From an uncultured Opitutia bacterium (GTDB taxonomy: Bacteria > Verrucomicrobiota > Verrucomicrobiia > Opitutales > Opitutaceae), in contig CAIQQB010000119.1 in NCBI GenBank assembly GCA_903873805.1, positions 1 through 57,757 of the forward strand: DNA of 57,757 nucleotides, given 5' to 3'. Shown one piece after another: positions 33,975 through 45,285 of this stretch. The notes below the pieces were generated by a model, which saw only the letters and a list, made by a program, of their open reading frames with translations, was not told the origin of the DNA and did not search any database. Positions within the stretch are counted from its first letter, which is position 1; each line of letters opens with the position of its first letter. A program made the position numbers and the translations under genes.

Positions 33975-34775
33975 ATGCCCTCCCCGCCCTCCCAGCATGA
34001 TTACGCCGGACTGTGGTGGCAGTTTACCCGTCGGAACATCGAGTCCCGGCAAAAGGGCAGCCACCTCGAGTTCGTCTGGCCGGTGCTCAACCCGCTGATC
34101 ATGCTGGCCCTGTATGTGCTGGTTTTCGGCTACATCTTCAACGGCCAGTTTCCCGCCCGCCCCCAGGAGACGCGGATTGAGTACGCCCTCACGCTCTTCA
34201 CCGGTCTGAACATCCTCCAGTTCGTCAACGAGGTGGTCGGCGAGGCGCCGCGGCTCATCCTGAACACCCCCAACCTGGTGAAACGGGTGGTCTTTCCCCT
34301 CGAACTGCTGCCGGGGGCCCAGGTGGGCGGGGCCTTTTTCCGCCATCTCGTTTCCATGGCCCTGGTTTTCCTCGGCGTGCTGTTCTTCAGCGACGGCCTC
34401 TCCTGGCAGATGCTGTGGTGGCCCGTCGTCATGGCCCCGCTGGTGCTCCTGACCCTCGGCATCGCCTGGCTGCTCAGCGCCCTCGGGGTGTTTTTGCGCG
34501 ACCTGGCGCAGCTCACCAATTTCTGCTCCACCGTCCTGCTGTATTCCAGCGCGGTGTTTTACCCGGTGAGCAAGGTGCAGCAATCGCTCTTCTGGACCGT
34601 GCTGAAATTCAACCCGTTCCTCCATGCGGTGGAGCAGACGCGCCACGTCCTGCTCTGGCGCGAACCCCCCGCGCTGCAGCCACTCCTCTACCTCTACGCC
34701 AGCGGGCTCATCCTGTGCTTCGGCGGTCGGTGGGTGTTCCGCAAGCTGCAGCCCCACTTTGCCGATGTCCTCTGA
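33975..34775 (+). CDS. wzm: Polysaccharide ABC exporter, permease subunit
   Basis: 266 residues from the ATG at 33975, with an ABC-2-type layout. A cytoplasmic start (YAGLWWQFTRRNIESRQKGSHL) is followed by about six membrane segments, including LIMLALYVLVFGYIF, HLVSMALVFLGVLFF, VVMAPLVLLTLGIAWLLSAL and TVLLYSSAVFYPVS. It ends with FNPFLHAVEQTRHVLLW. With the ATP-binding subunit 12 bases downstream it would export an undecaprenol-linked polymer. The frame opens earlier, inside the preceding gene. Confidence 0.92.
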   Translation: MPSPPSQHDYAGLWWQFTRRNIESRQKGSHLEFVWPVLNPLIMLALYVLVFGYIFNGQFPARPQETRIEYALTLFTGLNILQFVNEVVGEAPRLILNTPNLVKRVVFPLELLPGAQVGGAFFRHLVSMALVFLGVLFFSDGLSWQMLWWPVVMAPLVLLTLGIAWLLSALGVFLRDLAQLTNFCSTVLLYSSAVFYPVSKVQQSLFWTVLKFNPFLHAVEQTRHVLLWREPPALQPLLYLYASGLILCFGGRWVFRKLQPHFADVL

Positions 34776-34787
34776 GCCGCCCGCCGC

Positions 34788-36203
34788 ATGAACGCCCCCC
34801 CCGCCATCTCCGTCCGGGACGTCTCCAAGACCTACCGCATCTGGAACGCCCCGGCCGCCCGCATCAAGGGCCTGGGCTGGCAACTCCTCCTCCGCGTGCT
34901 GCCCGCCGGCTCCCGGCTGGCCCGCTGGGCGGGCCGGCACGAGGCCGCGCTCTACCGCGACTTTCATGCCCTCAGCCCGCTCAGCCTGGAAGTCGCCCGC
35001 GGCGAGGCGGTGGGGATCGTCGGGCGCAACGGCTCCGGCAAGAGCACCCTGCTGCAGCTCATCGCCGGCACCCTCCACCCCACCGGCGGCACCGTCGAGG
35101 TCCGGGGCCGCGTCGCCGCCCTCCTCGAACTCGGCAGCGGCTTCGACCCCGAGTTCACCGGGCGGGAAAACGTCTACCTCAACGCCTCCATCCTCGGACT
35201 GTCCCGGCCGCAGATTGAGGCGCGGTTCGCCGACATCGTCGCGTTTGCGGACATCGGCGACTTCCTCGACCAGCCGATCAAGACTTATTCGAGCGGCATG
35301 GTGATGCGGCTCGCCTTCGCCGTGATTGCGCACGTGGACGCCGACATCCTGATCGTCGACGAGGCCCTCGCCGTCGGGGATTTTTTCTTTGTGCAGAAAT
35401 GCCTGCGCTGGCTCGCCACCTTCATGGAGCATGGCACCCTGCTGCTGGTCTCGCACGAGGGGGCGACCGTCACCCGTCTCTGCCAGCGCGCCCTCTGGCT
35501 CGACCATGGCGCGGCCCGGATGATCGCGACCTCCAAGGTGGTGTATGAACACTACCTTGAGGCCTACCATGAGTCGCTCACCGGCCGCGCCCTCCCGCGG
35601 CGCGAGCCCGCGCCGGGCGCCGCCGCGGAGGCGCCCCCCCCGGAACCCGGCGCGGCGCAGGAACTCGGCTACGACCAGCGCCGCCAGTTCCTCAACCACG
35701 GCGGCCACCTGAACGAAATCCGGGTCTTCGCATTCAACCCGGGCGCCCGCGACTTCGGCTACGGCCGGGCCGAGATCATCCGGACCGAGCTGCTCGACGA
35801 ATCCGGCCGCAAGCTCAGCCACGCCGTCGGCGGTGAAACCGTCTGCATTCTGGTCCAGGCCCGCTGCCGGGAGGACCTCAGCGACCTCATCCTCGGCTTC
35901 ACGGTGAAAAACAAGCTCGGCCAGATCCTCTTCGCCGACAACACCTGCCCGCTGACCTACCGGGAGCAGCGCCCCCTCGCGGCCCGGGCCGGACAGGTCG
36001 TCGAGGCCCGCTTCACCTTTGCCATGCCCATCATGCCCTGGGGCCAGTATTCCATCTCGCCCGCCGTCGCCACCGGCACGCTCGAGCAGCATGCCCAGGA
36101 GCACTGGATCCACGACGCCCTGCTTTTCGAGTCGCACAACCCGCACGGTCATCTCGGCCTGCTCGGTCTGCCGGTGCATCTCTCGGCCCGCATCCTCGAA
36201 TGA
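34788..36203 (+). CDS. wzt: Polysaccharide ABC exporter, ATP-binding subunit with C-terminal cargo domain
   Basis: 471 residues. Walker A is GRNGSGKST (79-87), the signature YSSGMVMRL (167-175), Walker B ILIVDEA (187-193). It has the typical [12 protein letters not shown] insert before the Walker motif. Residues about 290-471 form a Wzt-type C-terminal beta domain ([20 protein letters not shown] to [18 protein letters not shown]). In characterised systems such domains bind the modified non-reducing end of the glycan. Its stop overlaps the next start by ATGA, linking it to a methyltransferase fusion that could make that end modification. Confidence 0.94.
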   Translation: MNAPPAISVRDVSKTYRIWNAPAARIKGLGWQLLLRVLPAGSRLARWAGRHEAALYRDFHALSPLSLEVARGEAVGIVGRNGSGKSTLLQLIAGTLHPTGGTVEVRGRVAALLELGSGFDPEFTGRENVYLNASILGLSRPQIEARFADIVAFADIGDFLDQPIKTYSSGMVMRLAFAVIAHVDADILIVDEALAVGDFFFVQKCLRWLATFMEHGTLLLVSHEGATVTRLCQRALWLDHGAARMIATSKVVYEHYLEAYHESLTGRALPRREPAPGAAAEAPPPEPGAAQELGYDQRRQFLNHGGHLNEIRVFAFNPGARDFGYGRAEIIRTELLDESGRKLSHAVGGETVCILVQARCREDLSDLILGFTVKNKLGQILFADNTCPLTYREQRPLAARAGQVVEARFTFAMPIMPWGQYSISPAVATGTLEQHAQEHWIHDALLFESHNPHGHLGLLGLPVHLSARILE

Positions 36204-39200
36204 CGCCGCCGGCCCATCCGTCCGACCCGCAATCTCCCACGGGTCCGCCCCCCCCCGACCAGGCGGTCCCGGCGCTGCCGTGGACCGGCGAGCGGCTGGT
36301 CGACGACCCCGCCGTCAGCGCCGACGTGGTCGCGGAACATCTGCAACGCTATGCCCTGGCCCTCCCCCTGGCCCGCGGCCGCCGGGTGGTGGACATCGCC
36401 TGCGGCGAGGGCTACGGCAGCCACCTCCTCGCCACCGTCGCCACCGAGGTGTTTGGCTTTGACGCCGACGCGGCGGCCCTGCGGCACGCCGCCCGGAAAT
36501 ACGCCCGGCCCAACCTCCGCTTCGGCCCCGCCGTCTGCCCGCAGATCCCCCTGCCGGACCAGGCCGTGGATCTCGTCGTGAGCTTTGAGACCCTCGAACA
36601 CTTCACCGAACACGAGGCCTTTCTCGCCGAGATCCGGCGGGTGCTCGCCCCCGGCGGGCTGCTGCTGATCTCCACCCCCGACCAGACGCTCTACACCGCC
36701 CCGGGCGCCGCGGGCAATCCGTTTCACCGGCGGGAGCTGACCCGCGAGGCGTTCGCCGCCCTGCTCGCCGGCACCTTTGCCCACACCCGCCTGTTCCGAC
36801 AGTCGGCCGTGCTCGGCTCCCTGCTGTATCCGGACGACGGCCCCACCGATGGCCGCGTCACCGTCACCCGCGGCAACTTCGGCGCGGTCCGGACCGATCC
36901 GTCTTTTGCCCGCGGCAAGTATCTGCTCGCGGCGGCCTCGGATCAGCCTCTGCCCGCCTTCGGGGTGGATTTTTTTGACGACGAGGAAAACCTCTACCCC
37001 CTGCTCGCCAGCCATTCCCGCGCCGCGGAACTCATCCGGACGGTTGCGGAACGGACGGCCTGGGCGCAAGCGAATGATGAGCAGCTGGTCCGGGAACGCG
37101 CCCATTTCTCCACCGAATCCGGCCGGCTGCGGCGCGAACTCGAGTACCTGAAGTCGGCGGCCGCAATGCGCCAGGGGGCCTGGACCGGCCTCTGGAAGGA
37201 CCTCGGCCACGCCCTGTTGCTCGTGGCCGATGCCGCCCTCGGCCGCGCCTTCGCGCGCCCCTGCTGGCACCGGCACCAGCGGGCCCGCTGGTGCCTCGAT
37301 TTCCCCGCGGCCGGTCCCGTCATCACCGTCGGACGCAACGTTCTGCTCACCGGCCGCTTCCAGGACAGCGATGGCCGGCCCGCCCGGAAAATCTACGCCC
37401 GGCTCGGGCGGCGTGTCATCATCGCGCACACCGGCGAACCGGACGCCCAGGGGTTTCATCCCTTCACCCTCAGCTTCCGGACCAAGCCCGGACTCAAGTT
37501 CGTGCGCCTCCACGCCACCCTGGATTACGGCGGGGGCCTCATGCTCGGCTACCGGCTCCTGCGCTGCCGGACCGCCCCCGTTTCCGTCACCCCGCCCCCG
37601 CCCGTGCCGGCCCCGGAGCGTCTCCCCGCACTCGTGCCACCGGCCACCATCGCCCTGAGCACGGCCCCCGAACCGCTGGTCTCGATCATCATCCCGGTCT
37701 TCAACCAGACCCGCTACACGCTCCAATGCCTCCGCGCCGTCGCCCTGCACTCCGGGACGGTGCCCTACGAGGTCATCGTGCTCGACGATGCCTCGACCGA
37801 GCCGGAGATCTCCCTGCTGGCCGGGGTGGCGCACCTGCGCGTGCACCGCAACCCGGAGAACCTCGGGTTTGTCCGCAACTGCAACCTCGGTGCCACGCTC
37901 GCCCGCGGGCGGTACCTGGTCTTCCTCAACCACGACACCGAGGTCCGGGCCGGCTGGCTGTCCGCCCTGCTCGACACCTTCACCCTGCGCCCCGACGCCG
38001 GCCTGGTCGGGGCCAAGCTCGTCTATCCCGATGGCACGCTGCAGGAGGCCGGCGGCATCGTCTGGCAGGACGGCTCGGCGTGGAACTACGGCCGGGGCGG
38101 CGACCCCGCCGCGCCCGAATTCAACTACCTCAAGGAGGCGGACTATTGCTCCGGCGCCTGCCTTGCGATCGAGGCGGCTTTCTTCGCCTCCCTCGGCGGC
38201 TTCGACCTGCGCTACGTCCCCGCCTACTACGAAGACACCTGCCTCGCCTTCCAGGTCCGTGCCGCCGGACGCAAGGTATATTTTCAGCCCCGGTGCGCCG
38301 TGATCCACCATGAGGGCAAATCCAACGGCACCGACCCGGCCGGCACGGGACTCAAGCGTTACCAGATGGTTAACCGCGACCAGTTCTTCGCCCACTGGCG
38401 CTCAGTGCTGAACCGGGACCACCTGCTGAGCGGCGAACGCGTTTTTCGCGTGCGCGAGCGCAGCCTGTCCCGTCCCTGCTTGTTGGTGGTTGACCATTAT
38501 GTACCCCGATCCGACCGCGACGCCGGCTCGAAAAATATGCTCCATTATATCCGTTTTTTCTGCGAAGCGGGAATCAGCGTAAAATTCCTCCCCGACAACC
38601 TGCAGCGGGAAGAGCCTTATGTCTCCACCCTTGAGCAGATGGGCGTGGAGGTGTTGGGTGGCCCCGCTTTTTCCGCCGAAACCTGGCTGCGCGATCACGG
38701 GGGCGAGCTTGACGTCGTGCTCCTGTCCCGCGCCCACGTCGCCGTCAAACACCTTGCCGCCCTCCGCCGACATACCCGCGCCCGCCTCCTGTTCTATGGC
38801 CACGACCTGCTGTCCCGGACCCTTCAGCGGACCTTTGAACTCACCGGTGATCCTGCCGTGCTGGCCGAAGCGGGTCGTTGGGCCGCTTGGGAAAACGAAG
38901 CCTTTGCCTGCGTGGATACGGTCTTCTATCCCTCCTCCGAGGAAATCGCCAGTCTTGCGCGCACCCATCGCGGCCTTAACGCCCGGGTGCTGCCCCCGTT
39001 CCTCTTCCTTCCTCCGGCGGAGCCTGCTCCCACGCCGGAAGCCTTCGCGCAACGGAACGGAGCGCTCTTCGTCGGTGGGTTTGCCCACCCGCCCAACATC
39101 GATGCCATGACCTGGTTCTGCCACGAAGTCCTGCCACTGGTCCATCGTGACCTGCCCGGACTGACGCTGACCATCGCCGGCTCCCAGCCACCCGACTTAA

Positions 39201-39652
39201 TCCGGCAGCTCAACAGCCCGCAAACGACCGTCACCGGTTACGTCTCCGAGGAGAAATTGACCGCGTTATACCGTCAGGCCCGCTTGGTGATTGTGCCGCT
39301 GCGCCAGGGTGGTGGGATCAAGGGCAAGATCATCGAGGCTCTCTGGCACCAGACCCCGGTGCTGACCACCCCGGTCGGGGCGGAGGGGATTCCCGACGCC
39401 GCCGCCGCCATGCAAATCTCCGGATCCACCCCCGCGGAATTCGCTGCCGCCCTCGTCGGCTTGTATCTCCAGCCGGACCGGCTGGCCGAACTCAGCCGCG
39501 CCGGGTCCCGGATTGTGCAGGAGCACTACTCCGCCGCTGCCATGCGTGTCGCACTCCAGACCGAAATCGCCGGGCTGTCCTCCCCGCCCGGCGCCGCGAC
39601 CCTCCCATCGTCCGCCGCGCCCGCCTCTCCCAGGCCCACCGAGTCAACATGA
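36200..39652 (+). CDS. Methyltransferase - GT2 - GT4 fusion protein
   Basis: 1150 residues. Residues about 28-200 are a class I SAM methyltransferase ([48 protein letters not shown]). A helical stretch ([31 protein letters not shown]) and a beta domain (about 375-465) follow. Residues about 490-750 form a GT2 domain ([57 protein letters not shown]). Residues about 757-1140 form a GT4 domain ([56 protein letters not shown]). ATGA overlaps at both ends couple it to wzt and to the acyltransferase. It may add and cap the last sugars of the exported glycan. Confidence 0.9.
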   Translation: MTPPAHPSDPQSPTGPPPPDQAVPALPWTGERLVDDPAVSADVVAEHLQRYALALPLARGRRVVDIACGEGYGSHLLATVATEVFGFDADAAALRHAARKYARPNLRFGPAVCPQIPLPDQAVDLVVSFETLEHFTEHEAFLAEIRRVLAPGGLLLISTPDQTLYTAPGAAGNPFHRRELTREAFAALLAGTFAHTRLFRQSAVLGSLLYPDDGPTDGRVTVTRGNFGAVRTDPSFARGKYLLAAASDQPLPAFGVDFFDDEENLYPLLASHSRAAELIRTVAERTAWAQANDEQLVRERAHFSTESGRLRRELEYLKSAAAMRQGAWTGLWKDLGHALLLVADAALGRAFARPCWHRHQRARWCLDFPAAGPVITVGRNVLLTGRFQDSDGRPARKIYARLGRRVIIAHTGEPDAQGFHPFTLSFRTKPGLKFVRLHATLDYGGGLMLGYRLLRCRTAPVSVTPPPPVPAPERLPALVPPATIALSTAPEPLVSIIIPVFNQTRYTLQCLRAVALHSGTVPYEVIVLDDASTEPEISLLAGVAHLRVHRNPENLGFVRNCNLGATLARGRYLVFLNHDTEVRAGWLSALLDTFTLRPDAGLVGAKLVYPDGTLQEAGGIVWQDGSAWNYGRGGDPAAPEFNYLKEADYCSGACLAIEAAFFASLGGFDLRYVPAYYEDTCLAFQVRAAGRKVYFQPRCAVIHHEGKSNGTDPAGTGLKRYQMVNRDQFFAHWRSVLNRDHLLSGERVFRVRERSLSRPCLLVVDHYVPRSDRDAGSKNMLHYIRFFCEAGISVKFLPDNLQREEPYVSTLEQMGVEVLGGPAFSAETWLRDHGGELDVVLLSRAHVAVKHLAALRRHTRARLLFYGHDLLSRTLQRTFELTGDPAVLAEAGRWAAWENEAFACVDTVFYPSSEEIASLARTHRGLNARVLPPFLFLPPAEPAPTPEAFAQRNGALFVGGFAHPPNIDAMTWFCHEVLPLVHRDLPGLTLTIAGSQPPDLIRQLNSPQTTVTGYVSEEKLTALYRQARLVIVPLRQGGGIKGKIIEALWHQTPVLTTPVGAEGIPDAAAAMQISGSTPAEFAAALVGLYLQPDRLAELSRAGSRIVQEHYSAAAMRVALQTEIAGLSSPPGAATLPSSAAPASPRPTEST

Positions 39653-41226
39653 CCTTGTTCGGAAAGCCCCTCCGTCCGCCCGCCGGGCGCTCCGCCCCGG
39701 GACGCGTGTCGGTGTCCACTGTCCTGGCCCGGGAGAACAACAACTTCGATCTGCTCCGGCTGTTGGCGGCCAGCGCGGTGATCCTGGGGCACTCCTACGC
39801 CCTTTCTCCCTTGGCCGGCTTCATGGACCCGGTCCAGCGGGTGCTGCATTTCAACTACTCCGGCGGTGTGGCCGTCGACCTGTTCTTTTTTTTGAGCGGC
39901 CTTCTGGTCATGGATAGCATCCGCCGGAATCCGTCGGTGCCCCAGTTTGTGCTCGCCCGCGCCGCCCGCGTGCTGCCCGGGTTGATCTTCTGCCTCGGTG
40001 TCACCTGCCTTTTGGTCGGTCCGCTTTACACCACCCTGCACCTCGGCGACTACTTTCGCCAGCCGGCCACCCTATCCTATTATTACATCAATCTGGCCCT
40101 GACGAATCTGCAATGGCGACTTCCCGGGGTGTTTGCGTCCAGCCCCTGGGGTCTGAACGGCTCCCTCTGGACCCTGCCTCTGGAGGTCAGGCTGTATCTG
40201 GCGGTGGCCGGACTCGGCCTGTTGCGGGTGTGGGGACCACGCCCGGCAGCCCTAGCGGCTCTGGGCTCCCTCGTGCTGTTTGGTTGGTTCTGGCCGGCCC
40301 ACGTTCCGTACTTTCTCGGCAATCCGGACTACCTGCCGCCCACCCTCTCCTTCATGGCCGGAGCCCTGGCTGCCATCAACAAGGACCGCATTCCCATCCG
40401 GGGTGACCTCGCCTGCGGCGTGGCGGCCGTCGCCACCACTTTGGTGTGGTGGAATTATTTCATCCCGGCCTTTTATCCCTGCCTGTTCTACCTCGTCCTT
40501 TACCTCTTCCAGACGAAAATCCTCCGAAAACTGCGACTGCCCGGCGATTACTCGTACGGCGTCTATATCTATGGATTTGTCATCCAACAGTGCGTGGCCA
40601 GCCAACAGCGCACTCCAAATCCCCACTGGAACCTGCTTGTTTCTTTACCGCTGGCCCTCGGAGCCGGAATGGTGTCATGGCATCTGATCGAGCGGCCCGC
40701 GATGACTTTGTTTAAACGGCTGCCGGCTACCGCCGTTGCCTTTGTCCAACTTCTTCGCTCCGACCGCCAAGACTACCCCCGCACCATCCTCTGCTGCGTG
40801 GCCCTGCCGCTGGCCGCCCTTTGTCTTCCCCTGTCGATCAAGCTTCTCCCTCACTATGGACAGACGATCACCGTCGCTTCCGACCTGATGATCACGGGAT
40901 TTGGTCCCGATGTCGTCTACGCCGGCCAGACTTTCAACCGCCAGCCCAACGGTGAGGCCGCCATCTGGGTGCAGGTTTCCCGCCCCCTCGCCCCTGACGC
41001 CTTAATCAGCCTCGGCGGCCTGCCCCTGCCCAGCACCGTCAACCCCGACGGCAAGACTATCACCGCGCTGGTGCCGCGGAAGCTGTACACCACTGCCCAT
41101 GCCCTCCCCCTCTACGTCAGCGAGCCCAGTGACCAAGGCATTGCCATTTCCAATCAAATGGTCCTGCTGGTGCAAAATACTGCGTCCACAAACGCCGTTA
41201 CGCGCACTCCGGCCGCCAAGCCATGA
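39649..41226 (+). CDS. Membrane acyltransferase (family 3, OafA/OatA-like) with C-terminal beta domain
   Basis: 525 residues. Family 3 marks are [60 protein letters not shown] and [19 protein letters not shown]; about ten membrane segments follow. After the last one, residues about 410-515 form a soluble beta-rich tail ([21 protein letters not shown] ... [24 protein letters not shown]) resembling an IPT/TIG fold. Such enzymes add acetyl or other acyl groups to surface glycans. It overlaps both neighbours by ATGA. Confidence 0.88.
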   Translation: MTLFGKPLRPPAGRSAPGRVSVSTVLARENNNFDLLRLLAASAVILGHSYALSPLAGFMDPVQRVLHFNYSGGVAVDLFFFLSGLLVMDSIRRNPSVPQFVLARAARVLPGLIFCLGVTCLLVGPLYTTLHLGDYFRQPATLSYYYINLALTNLQWRLPGVFASSPWGLNGSLWTLPLEVRLYLAVAGLGLLRVWGPRPAALAALGSLVLFGWFWPAHVPYFLGNPDYLPPTLSFMAGALAAINKDRIPIRGDLACGVAAVATTLVWWNYFIPAFYPCLFYLVLYLFQTKILRKLRLPGDYSYGVYIYGFVIQQCVASQQRTPNPHWNLLVSLPLALGAGMVSWHLIERPAMTLFKRLPATAVAFVQLLRSDRQDYPRTILCCVALPLAALCLPLSIKLLPHYGQTITVASDLMITGFGPDVVYAGQTFNRQPNGEAAIWVQVSRPLAPDALISLGGLPLPSTVNPDGKTITALVPRKLYTTAHALPLYVSEPSDQGIAISNQMVLLVQNTASTNAVTRTPAAKP

Positions 41227-43037
41227 AACTACCGCTATGTCGTCTCTTGCCTCTGCTTTGCCTCGCAGCCGTGGCCCAATACCTGGCCTTTCAATTTATA
41301 TTTCCCGGCTACTATCAACCGCTCAGCGCCCATCATCCGGACATGTATCTGCCCGCCAGTGATGCGGCCGGGCATTTTGGCCTCCACGATGTGTTCGGCT
41401 ATTCCCGCCCCGTGCTGATGTTGCTCGCCGTAACAGCAGGGCGCCTTGGCTTCGAAGGTTCAATGGTGGTTTTCACCCTGTTTTCCCTCATCAATTTTGC
41501 GCTGGCGGTACTCATGCTCGAAACACTGGTTTTGAAGGTGACTGTCCGCTGGCATGTTGTTCTTGCCACTGGTATTGTAACATTCTCATTTCCTGGTTTT
41601 TATCTCGCTTACACGCATGATGTGGGGGCCAGCTTCGCGACCTTCTTTGGCTTGCTGGGAATTTATGCGTTGGTAACCACCGTCAATACCAACCCGGCTT
41701 GGCTGCTGGCCGGATCCCTGTTCTGCCTCAGCTCATTGTCCAAAGAAAGCTTCCTGCCGGTGGCTTTCATCGCAGTATTGGCCATGGTGGCTCGCCGCAG
41801 AAAACTGGATGCTGTCTCCTTTCTGCTGCTGGCCCTCCCGCTGATCGCACTTGCCGTTATGCTGGTTGACTCCCATCTGACCAGTTCGATTTTCGTCAAG
41901 TCCGCTTCCGCCCCCGATGACCCCTACCATATTGTCCTGCAAGCCCGCTCGATTTGGAAACTGCTCTGGTTTTACATCGGGCCGACCCTGAATCCGTGGA
42001 CCGCAGCTTTGATCGGAGTTTGTGCGTTTCAGGTGTGGCGCACCGGCCGGCTGGCGATATTCCTCCTGCTGTTGCTCTCTTCCCTGGCATTATACAGCCC
42101 TTACACTTTGCTGCCAAATCATAAGATGGGAACATACTGGTGGTCGGCATCCACCCTCCTGCCTCTGATCATTCCGCTGGCCCTCACCGGCGGTGCGTCG
42201 ACCCATGCCCAGGTGCGTCACTGGGGAGCATACCTATTCCATCGTTGGACTGGCACCTTTTCCGTGATCCTGATCTGGTTTCTTGGCGTCATGACCGTCG
42301 TGAGCTTCTCGACGTTCGCCGCTGGCAATGAACAGTGGAGCATTTTGCAACAAAACATCAACCGCAATCTGTTATCCGGAGTACGGGCCGCAAAACCTCA
42401 GCTGGCAACCGCCCGATCCGTCCTGGTGTGTGGACTCACCTTCCCCTTTACCCCCTGGGCACGACCGGAATTCATGAATCGCGAGTTGGAGTTCCACGGA
42501 GTCTGGCATGTGGTCCAACATGAGGCCAGGCCTGCTCCCGGAGTCGCGGCTTCGGTGCAAATGATCAGGGACCGTGATATTCAATGGTCCGACTATGATC
42601 TTGTCATCGCCTTTGATGACACGGGGGCGCTGACTGGCATCTATGATGCCCTTGCCATCCTTGATCTTGTCAAACAGACTGGTCTACTTCCGCCGCCGCT
42701 GACAGCTGCGCTGCGGAATCCGCGCCTTCTCCACCAGATCACCGCCTTCCGCTTGATGCCCACCAACCCCAATTTGGCCCGCGCCATCGGGGCGGCCTTC
42801 CTCTCTGCAGGTCAGAGTGAAACGGCCTGCCGATATTTGCAAACCGCCGTGGAATCCGCTCCTTCCGATCCTGTAGCGCATTTCTATCTCGGCAATGCAC
42901 TGGCTGCTTTGCATCGGACCGCCGAGGCCTTGGAACATTACAACACCGCGGCGACTCTCGAGTCAGCTTCCACCACGCCCGATCACTCCCTCATGGATCA
43001 ACTGGGCCAGAGAAAGCGGGAACTGTCAGCGCCCTGA
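41223..43037 (+). CDS. Multispanning GT-C-like membrane protein with C-terminal TPR
   Basis: 604 residues with roughly ten membrane segments in the first 400 (LPLLCLAAVAQYLAFQFIF, VFTLFSLINFALAVLMLETL, FLLLALPLIALAVMLV, LAIFLLLLLSSLALYSPYTLL, TFSVILIWFLGVMTVVSFST). An early loop carries acidic residues (HHPDMYLPASD), as in lipid-linked GT-C glycosyltransferases. The C-terminus has a TPR-like pair (AAFLSAGQSETACRYLQTAV, HFYLGNALAALHRTAEALEHYN). G+C is lower than in the upstream half of the cluster. The donor and acceptor are unknown. Confidence 0.75.
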   Translation: MKLPLCRLLPLLCLAAVAQYLAFQFIFPGYYQPLSAHHPDMYLPASDAAGHFGLHDVFGYSRPVLMLLAVTAGRLGFEGSMVVFTLFSLINFALAVLMLETLVLKVTVRWHVVLATGIVTFSFPGFYLAYTHDVGASFATFFGLLGIYALVTTVNTNPAWLLAGSLFCLSSLSKESFLPVAFIAVLAMVARRRKLDAVSFLLLALPLIALAVMLVDSHLTSSIFVKSASAPDDPYHIVLQARSIWKLLWFYIGPTLNPWTAALIGVCAFQVWRTGRLAIFLLLLLSSLALYSPYTLLPNHKMGTYWWSASTLLPLIIPLALTGGASTHAQVRHWGAYLFHRWTGTFSVILIWFLGVMTVVSFSTFAAGNEQWSILQQNINRNLLSGVRAAKPQLATARSVLVCGLTFPFTPWARPEFMNRELEFHGVWHVVQHEARPAPGVAASVQMIRDRDIQWSDYDLVIAFDDTGALTGIYDALAILDLVKQTGLLPPPLTAALRNPRLLHQITAFRLMPTNPNLARAIGAAFLSAGQSETACRYLQTAVESAPSDPVAHFYLGNALAALHRTAEALEHYNTAATLESASTTPDHSLMDQLGQRKRELSAP

Positions 43038-43105
43038 TCCGCCAGATTTGGCCCATTGATCCGCAGGGCCGCGACGGCACCAGTCCTCCCCGGTCATCCG
43101 ACTGG

Positions 43106-45010
43106 CTATTCAAACCTGAATGTTTTGATGAATATCCAGTCCGCCGTCTGGTCTCCCGTTCTTGATTCAACCAAAAGCCTGATTCGGCGGCACTGCCTCG
43201 GAAGTATGACATGGCAAGTATGCCACTCAAATTTATCAGACTTCGCCAGGGCGGGTACACGCAAGGCGAGGACACCGGTAAATTGCCCCTCGCCTGATTG
43301 GGCGGTGATGACCAAATCCAGCCCGTCTCCTTTGGCCCAGCAATGGGAATAAGTCACTTCAATCCCCTGTGTGCCGGCGGGAACCGGCATTTCGAGCGCG
43401 CCCGGGGAAGCCAGCCCCCAGCCCTTCACCCCGTTTTGCACAAAGCGAAACGAATACCGGCCATTGGGCGTCGGTAGCACCGTGCTTGCGGGACGGATCA
43501 GTGCCGCCACCGCGAGAGGATCAATCTGGCTTTCCCCGACCGGAGACGGCAGATCGAAGGTTCCGTAGATCTGCTGATATATGATGGAAGGCGGGGGTAA
43601 ATTGGCAGCAGGACGGGGCGGGGCCTGGTCTGCGAATACCAAATGCGGCAGGTGATAAAAGGTCTCGAAATCATTTCCCATGAAGACAAAGTTGGCTGCC
43701 GGCAGCGAATCCCCGCCGATGACAACTTCCTTTTTTTGATATAATTCTGGGGCCTGCGCGAATACTGAATACAGGCTATTGGCCAGATTATAGGCGGTTC
43801 GACCATAGTAATTGTCACGATGCACCCGGATGTTCAATTCCATTGGTAGCGAGACAATGAACATCGCGGCCGTTGCAACCTGTACCGTGGAAAGTCGGCG
43901 GGTTGACTCGCCCGCTTTCCAGCCCAGCGCAAGCACAGGGAGAAATGTCAAATATGCAGGGTACAACCAGCGGTATTCCTGCCGAAATGTGATACTCGCG
44001 GACAGCAGCAGGACGACGACCAAGCAGAGCAGGACCGCCAAGATCCGGAACGCAGCTAAGTCTACCCGCCAAGACCTGCTGGCCCGGTATGTCCGCATAA
44101 ATGCGGAACAGAGCAAGAACAGACTTAAGATTGCAGCACATCCGGACAGTATTTTAGTCCAGGGTGTACTAGCACCAATATCCAGCACCGAAAGATTTGA
44201 CGGACCGCGGTTAATACCCACCAAGTTGCTGGCTCCGTCGGCTAAAAACGTTGCCAGCTGAGCAAAATCGAAACCAATCGCTCTGGTCTCAGTGCCAACC
44301 AAAATCGGGGTGTGAAGATACAGCTTTTTCGCGAGCAGGTTGGCCGCCAGTGCGGCCAAAGCGCCGGCACCAGCCACCAAGCCGGCGGAACGATTGCGCT
44401 GGAAGACGAAGACCCCGGCGAGCAGACAGACACCGGCCAGCACCATGTAACGCTCATGGACATGCAGGATGATGAGGAAGGTGGCCACCAAAACGAGGGC
44501 CCAGACCAGCCTCGCGGTATCCATCAAGCGCAGCAATGCCCAGAGAAAGATGAGATAGCAGGTTATCGCCGATCCTTCCATCAGCGCCAATTCAGGTGTG
44601 ATCAAATAGGCGGTGAAACGGTTGAATGCCGCAAGAATGGTAAGCCCCAAGGCTGAGATTGGTGAAACTTTAAGAACCTTCCAGAGCAGGAAGAAAAACA
44701 GAGTCGCATTGAGGGTGTGCAGCCCAACCCCAAGCATGATCAGTCGGCCATACTCTCCTCCCGTCAACAGGGCACAAACCCGGATGACCAGAGCCGTCAC
44801 CGGCCGGAACTTCAGGAAGGAGATCATCAGGTCGTTGTACGTCCCAAACCCTTTTAAGGCCGCCGCGAAGCACCGGACGTCATCGCCCGCCAACACGTGA
44901 AATTGGGAGCTGTCGAGCCACCAGAGTTGGGCGAGAAAGAACGCCGGCAGGGCCGCCGCCCCTAGGACCAGCAGCCAGCACAGCCTCCGCCTCGTCTCGG
45001 GGCCGTTCAT
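43106..45010 (-). CDS. Multispanning GT-C-like membrane protein with C-terminal beta domain
   Basis: 634 residues from the Met at 45010. About eleven membrane segments include LCWLLVLGAAALPAFFLAQLWWL, GLTILAAFNRFTAYLI, LVWALVLVATFLIILHV and ILAVLLCLVVVLLLSASITF. The first loop has HVLAGDDVRCF with paired Asp residues suitable for a GT-C metal/donor site. The last 200 residues are soluble and end in a beta-rich segment. It lies in opposite orientation to the flanking cluster genes and is noticeably AT-richer, which suggests a later acquisition. Confidence 0.72.
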   Translation of the reverse strand: MNGPETRRRLCWLLVLGAAALPAFFLAQLWWLDSSQFHVLAGDDVRCFAAALKGFGTYNDLMISFLKFRPVTALVIRVCALLTGGEYGRLIMLGVGLHTLNATLFFFLLWKVLKVSPISALGLTILAAFNRFTAYLITPELALMEGSAITCYLIFLWALLRLMDTARLVWALVLVATFLIILHVHERYMVLAGVCLLAGVFVFQRNRSAGLVAGAGALAALAANLLAKKLYLHTPILVGTETRAIGFDFAQLATFLADGASNLVGINRGPSNLSVLDIGASTPWTKILSGCAAILSLFLLCSAFMRTYRASRSWRVDLAAFRILAVLLCLVVVLLLSASITFRQEYRWLYPAYLTFLPVLALGWKAGESTRRLSTVQVATAAMFIVSLPMELNIRVHRDNYYGRTAYNLANSLYSVFAQAPELYQKKEVVIGGDSLPAANFVFMGNDFETFYHLPHLVFADQAPPRPAANLPPPSIIYQQIYGTFDLPSPVGESQIDPLAVAALIRPASTVLPTPNGRYSFRFVQNGVKGWGLASPGALEMPVPAGTQGIEVTYSHCWAKGDGLDLVITAQSGEGQFTGVLALRVPALAKSDKFEWHTCHVILPRQCRRIRLLVESRTGDQTADWIFIKTFRFE

Positions 45011-45285
45011 TGCCGCGGCCACGGCGTCGCCGGTTTGCCCGCCCTTTTGATTTTCCCGGGCATGTGGCGCGATAACAGCATCGTGTTGGGCGCATTGAGC
45101 CAGCTTCAAGCCAACCTTCAAGGCCCAACTGCGGCCCGGGGACCCCACCGCACCCGCGCCTCCCGTTGGCGCCAACGCCGCTCCCGTCCGCGGGAGCCGC
45201 GCCGCATTGACACGCCCTGCCCCGTGGTGAAACCTCCGGTCTTCCGCCGGACCCTCAGGCCCCCCGCCTGGCTCCGCAGTCTCCG

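Noticed and set aside
33594..38395. Long minus-strand frames (861 and 748 codons) across the wzt and methyltransferase/GT region
   Set aside because: Both lie opposite clearly recognisable genes and are Gly/Ala/Glu-rich without motifs, as expected of complementary GC-rich codons.
45011..45285. A gene in the 275-base gap between the divergent GT-C-like and GtrB-like genes
   Set aside because: Only short frames without motifs or ribosome sites are present; it is probably a divergent promoter region.
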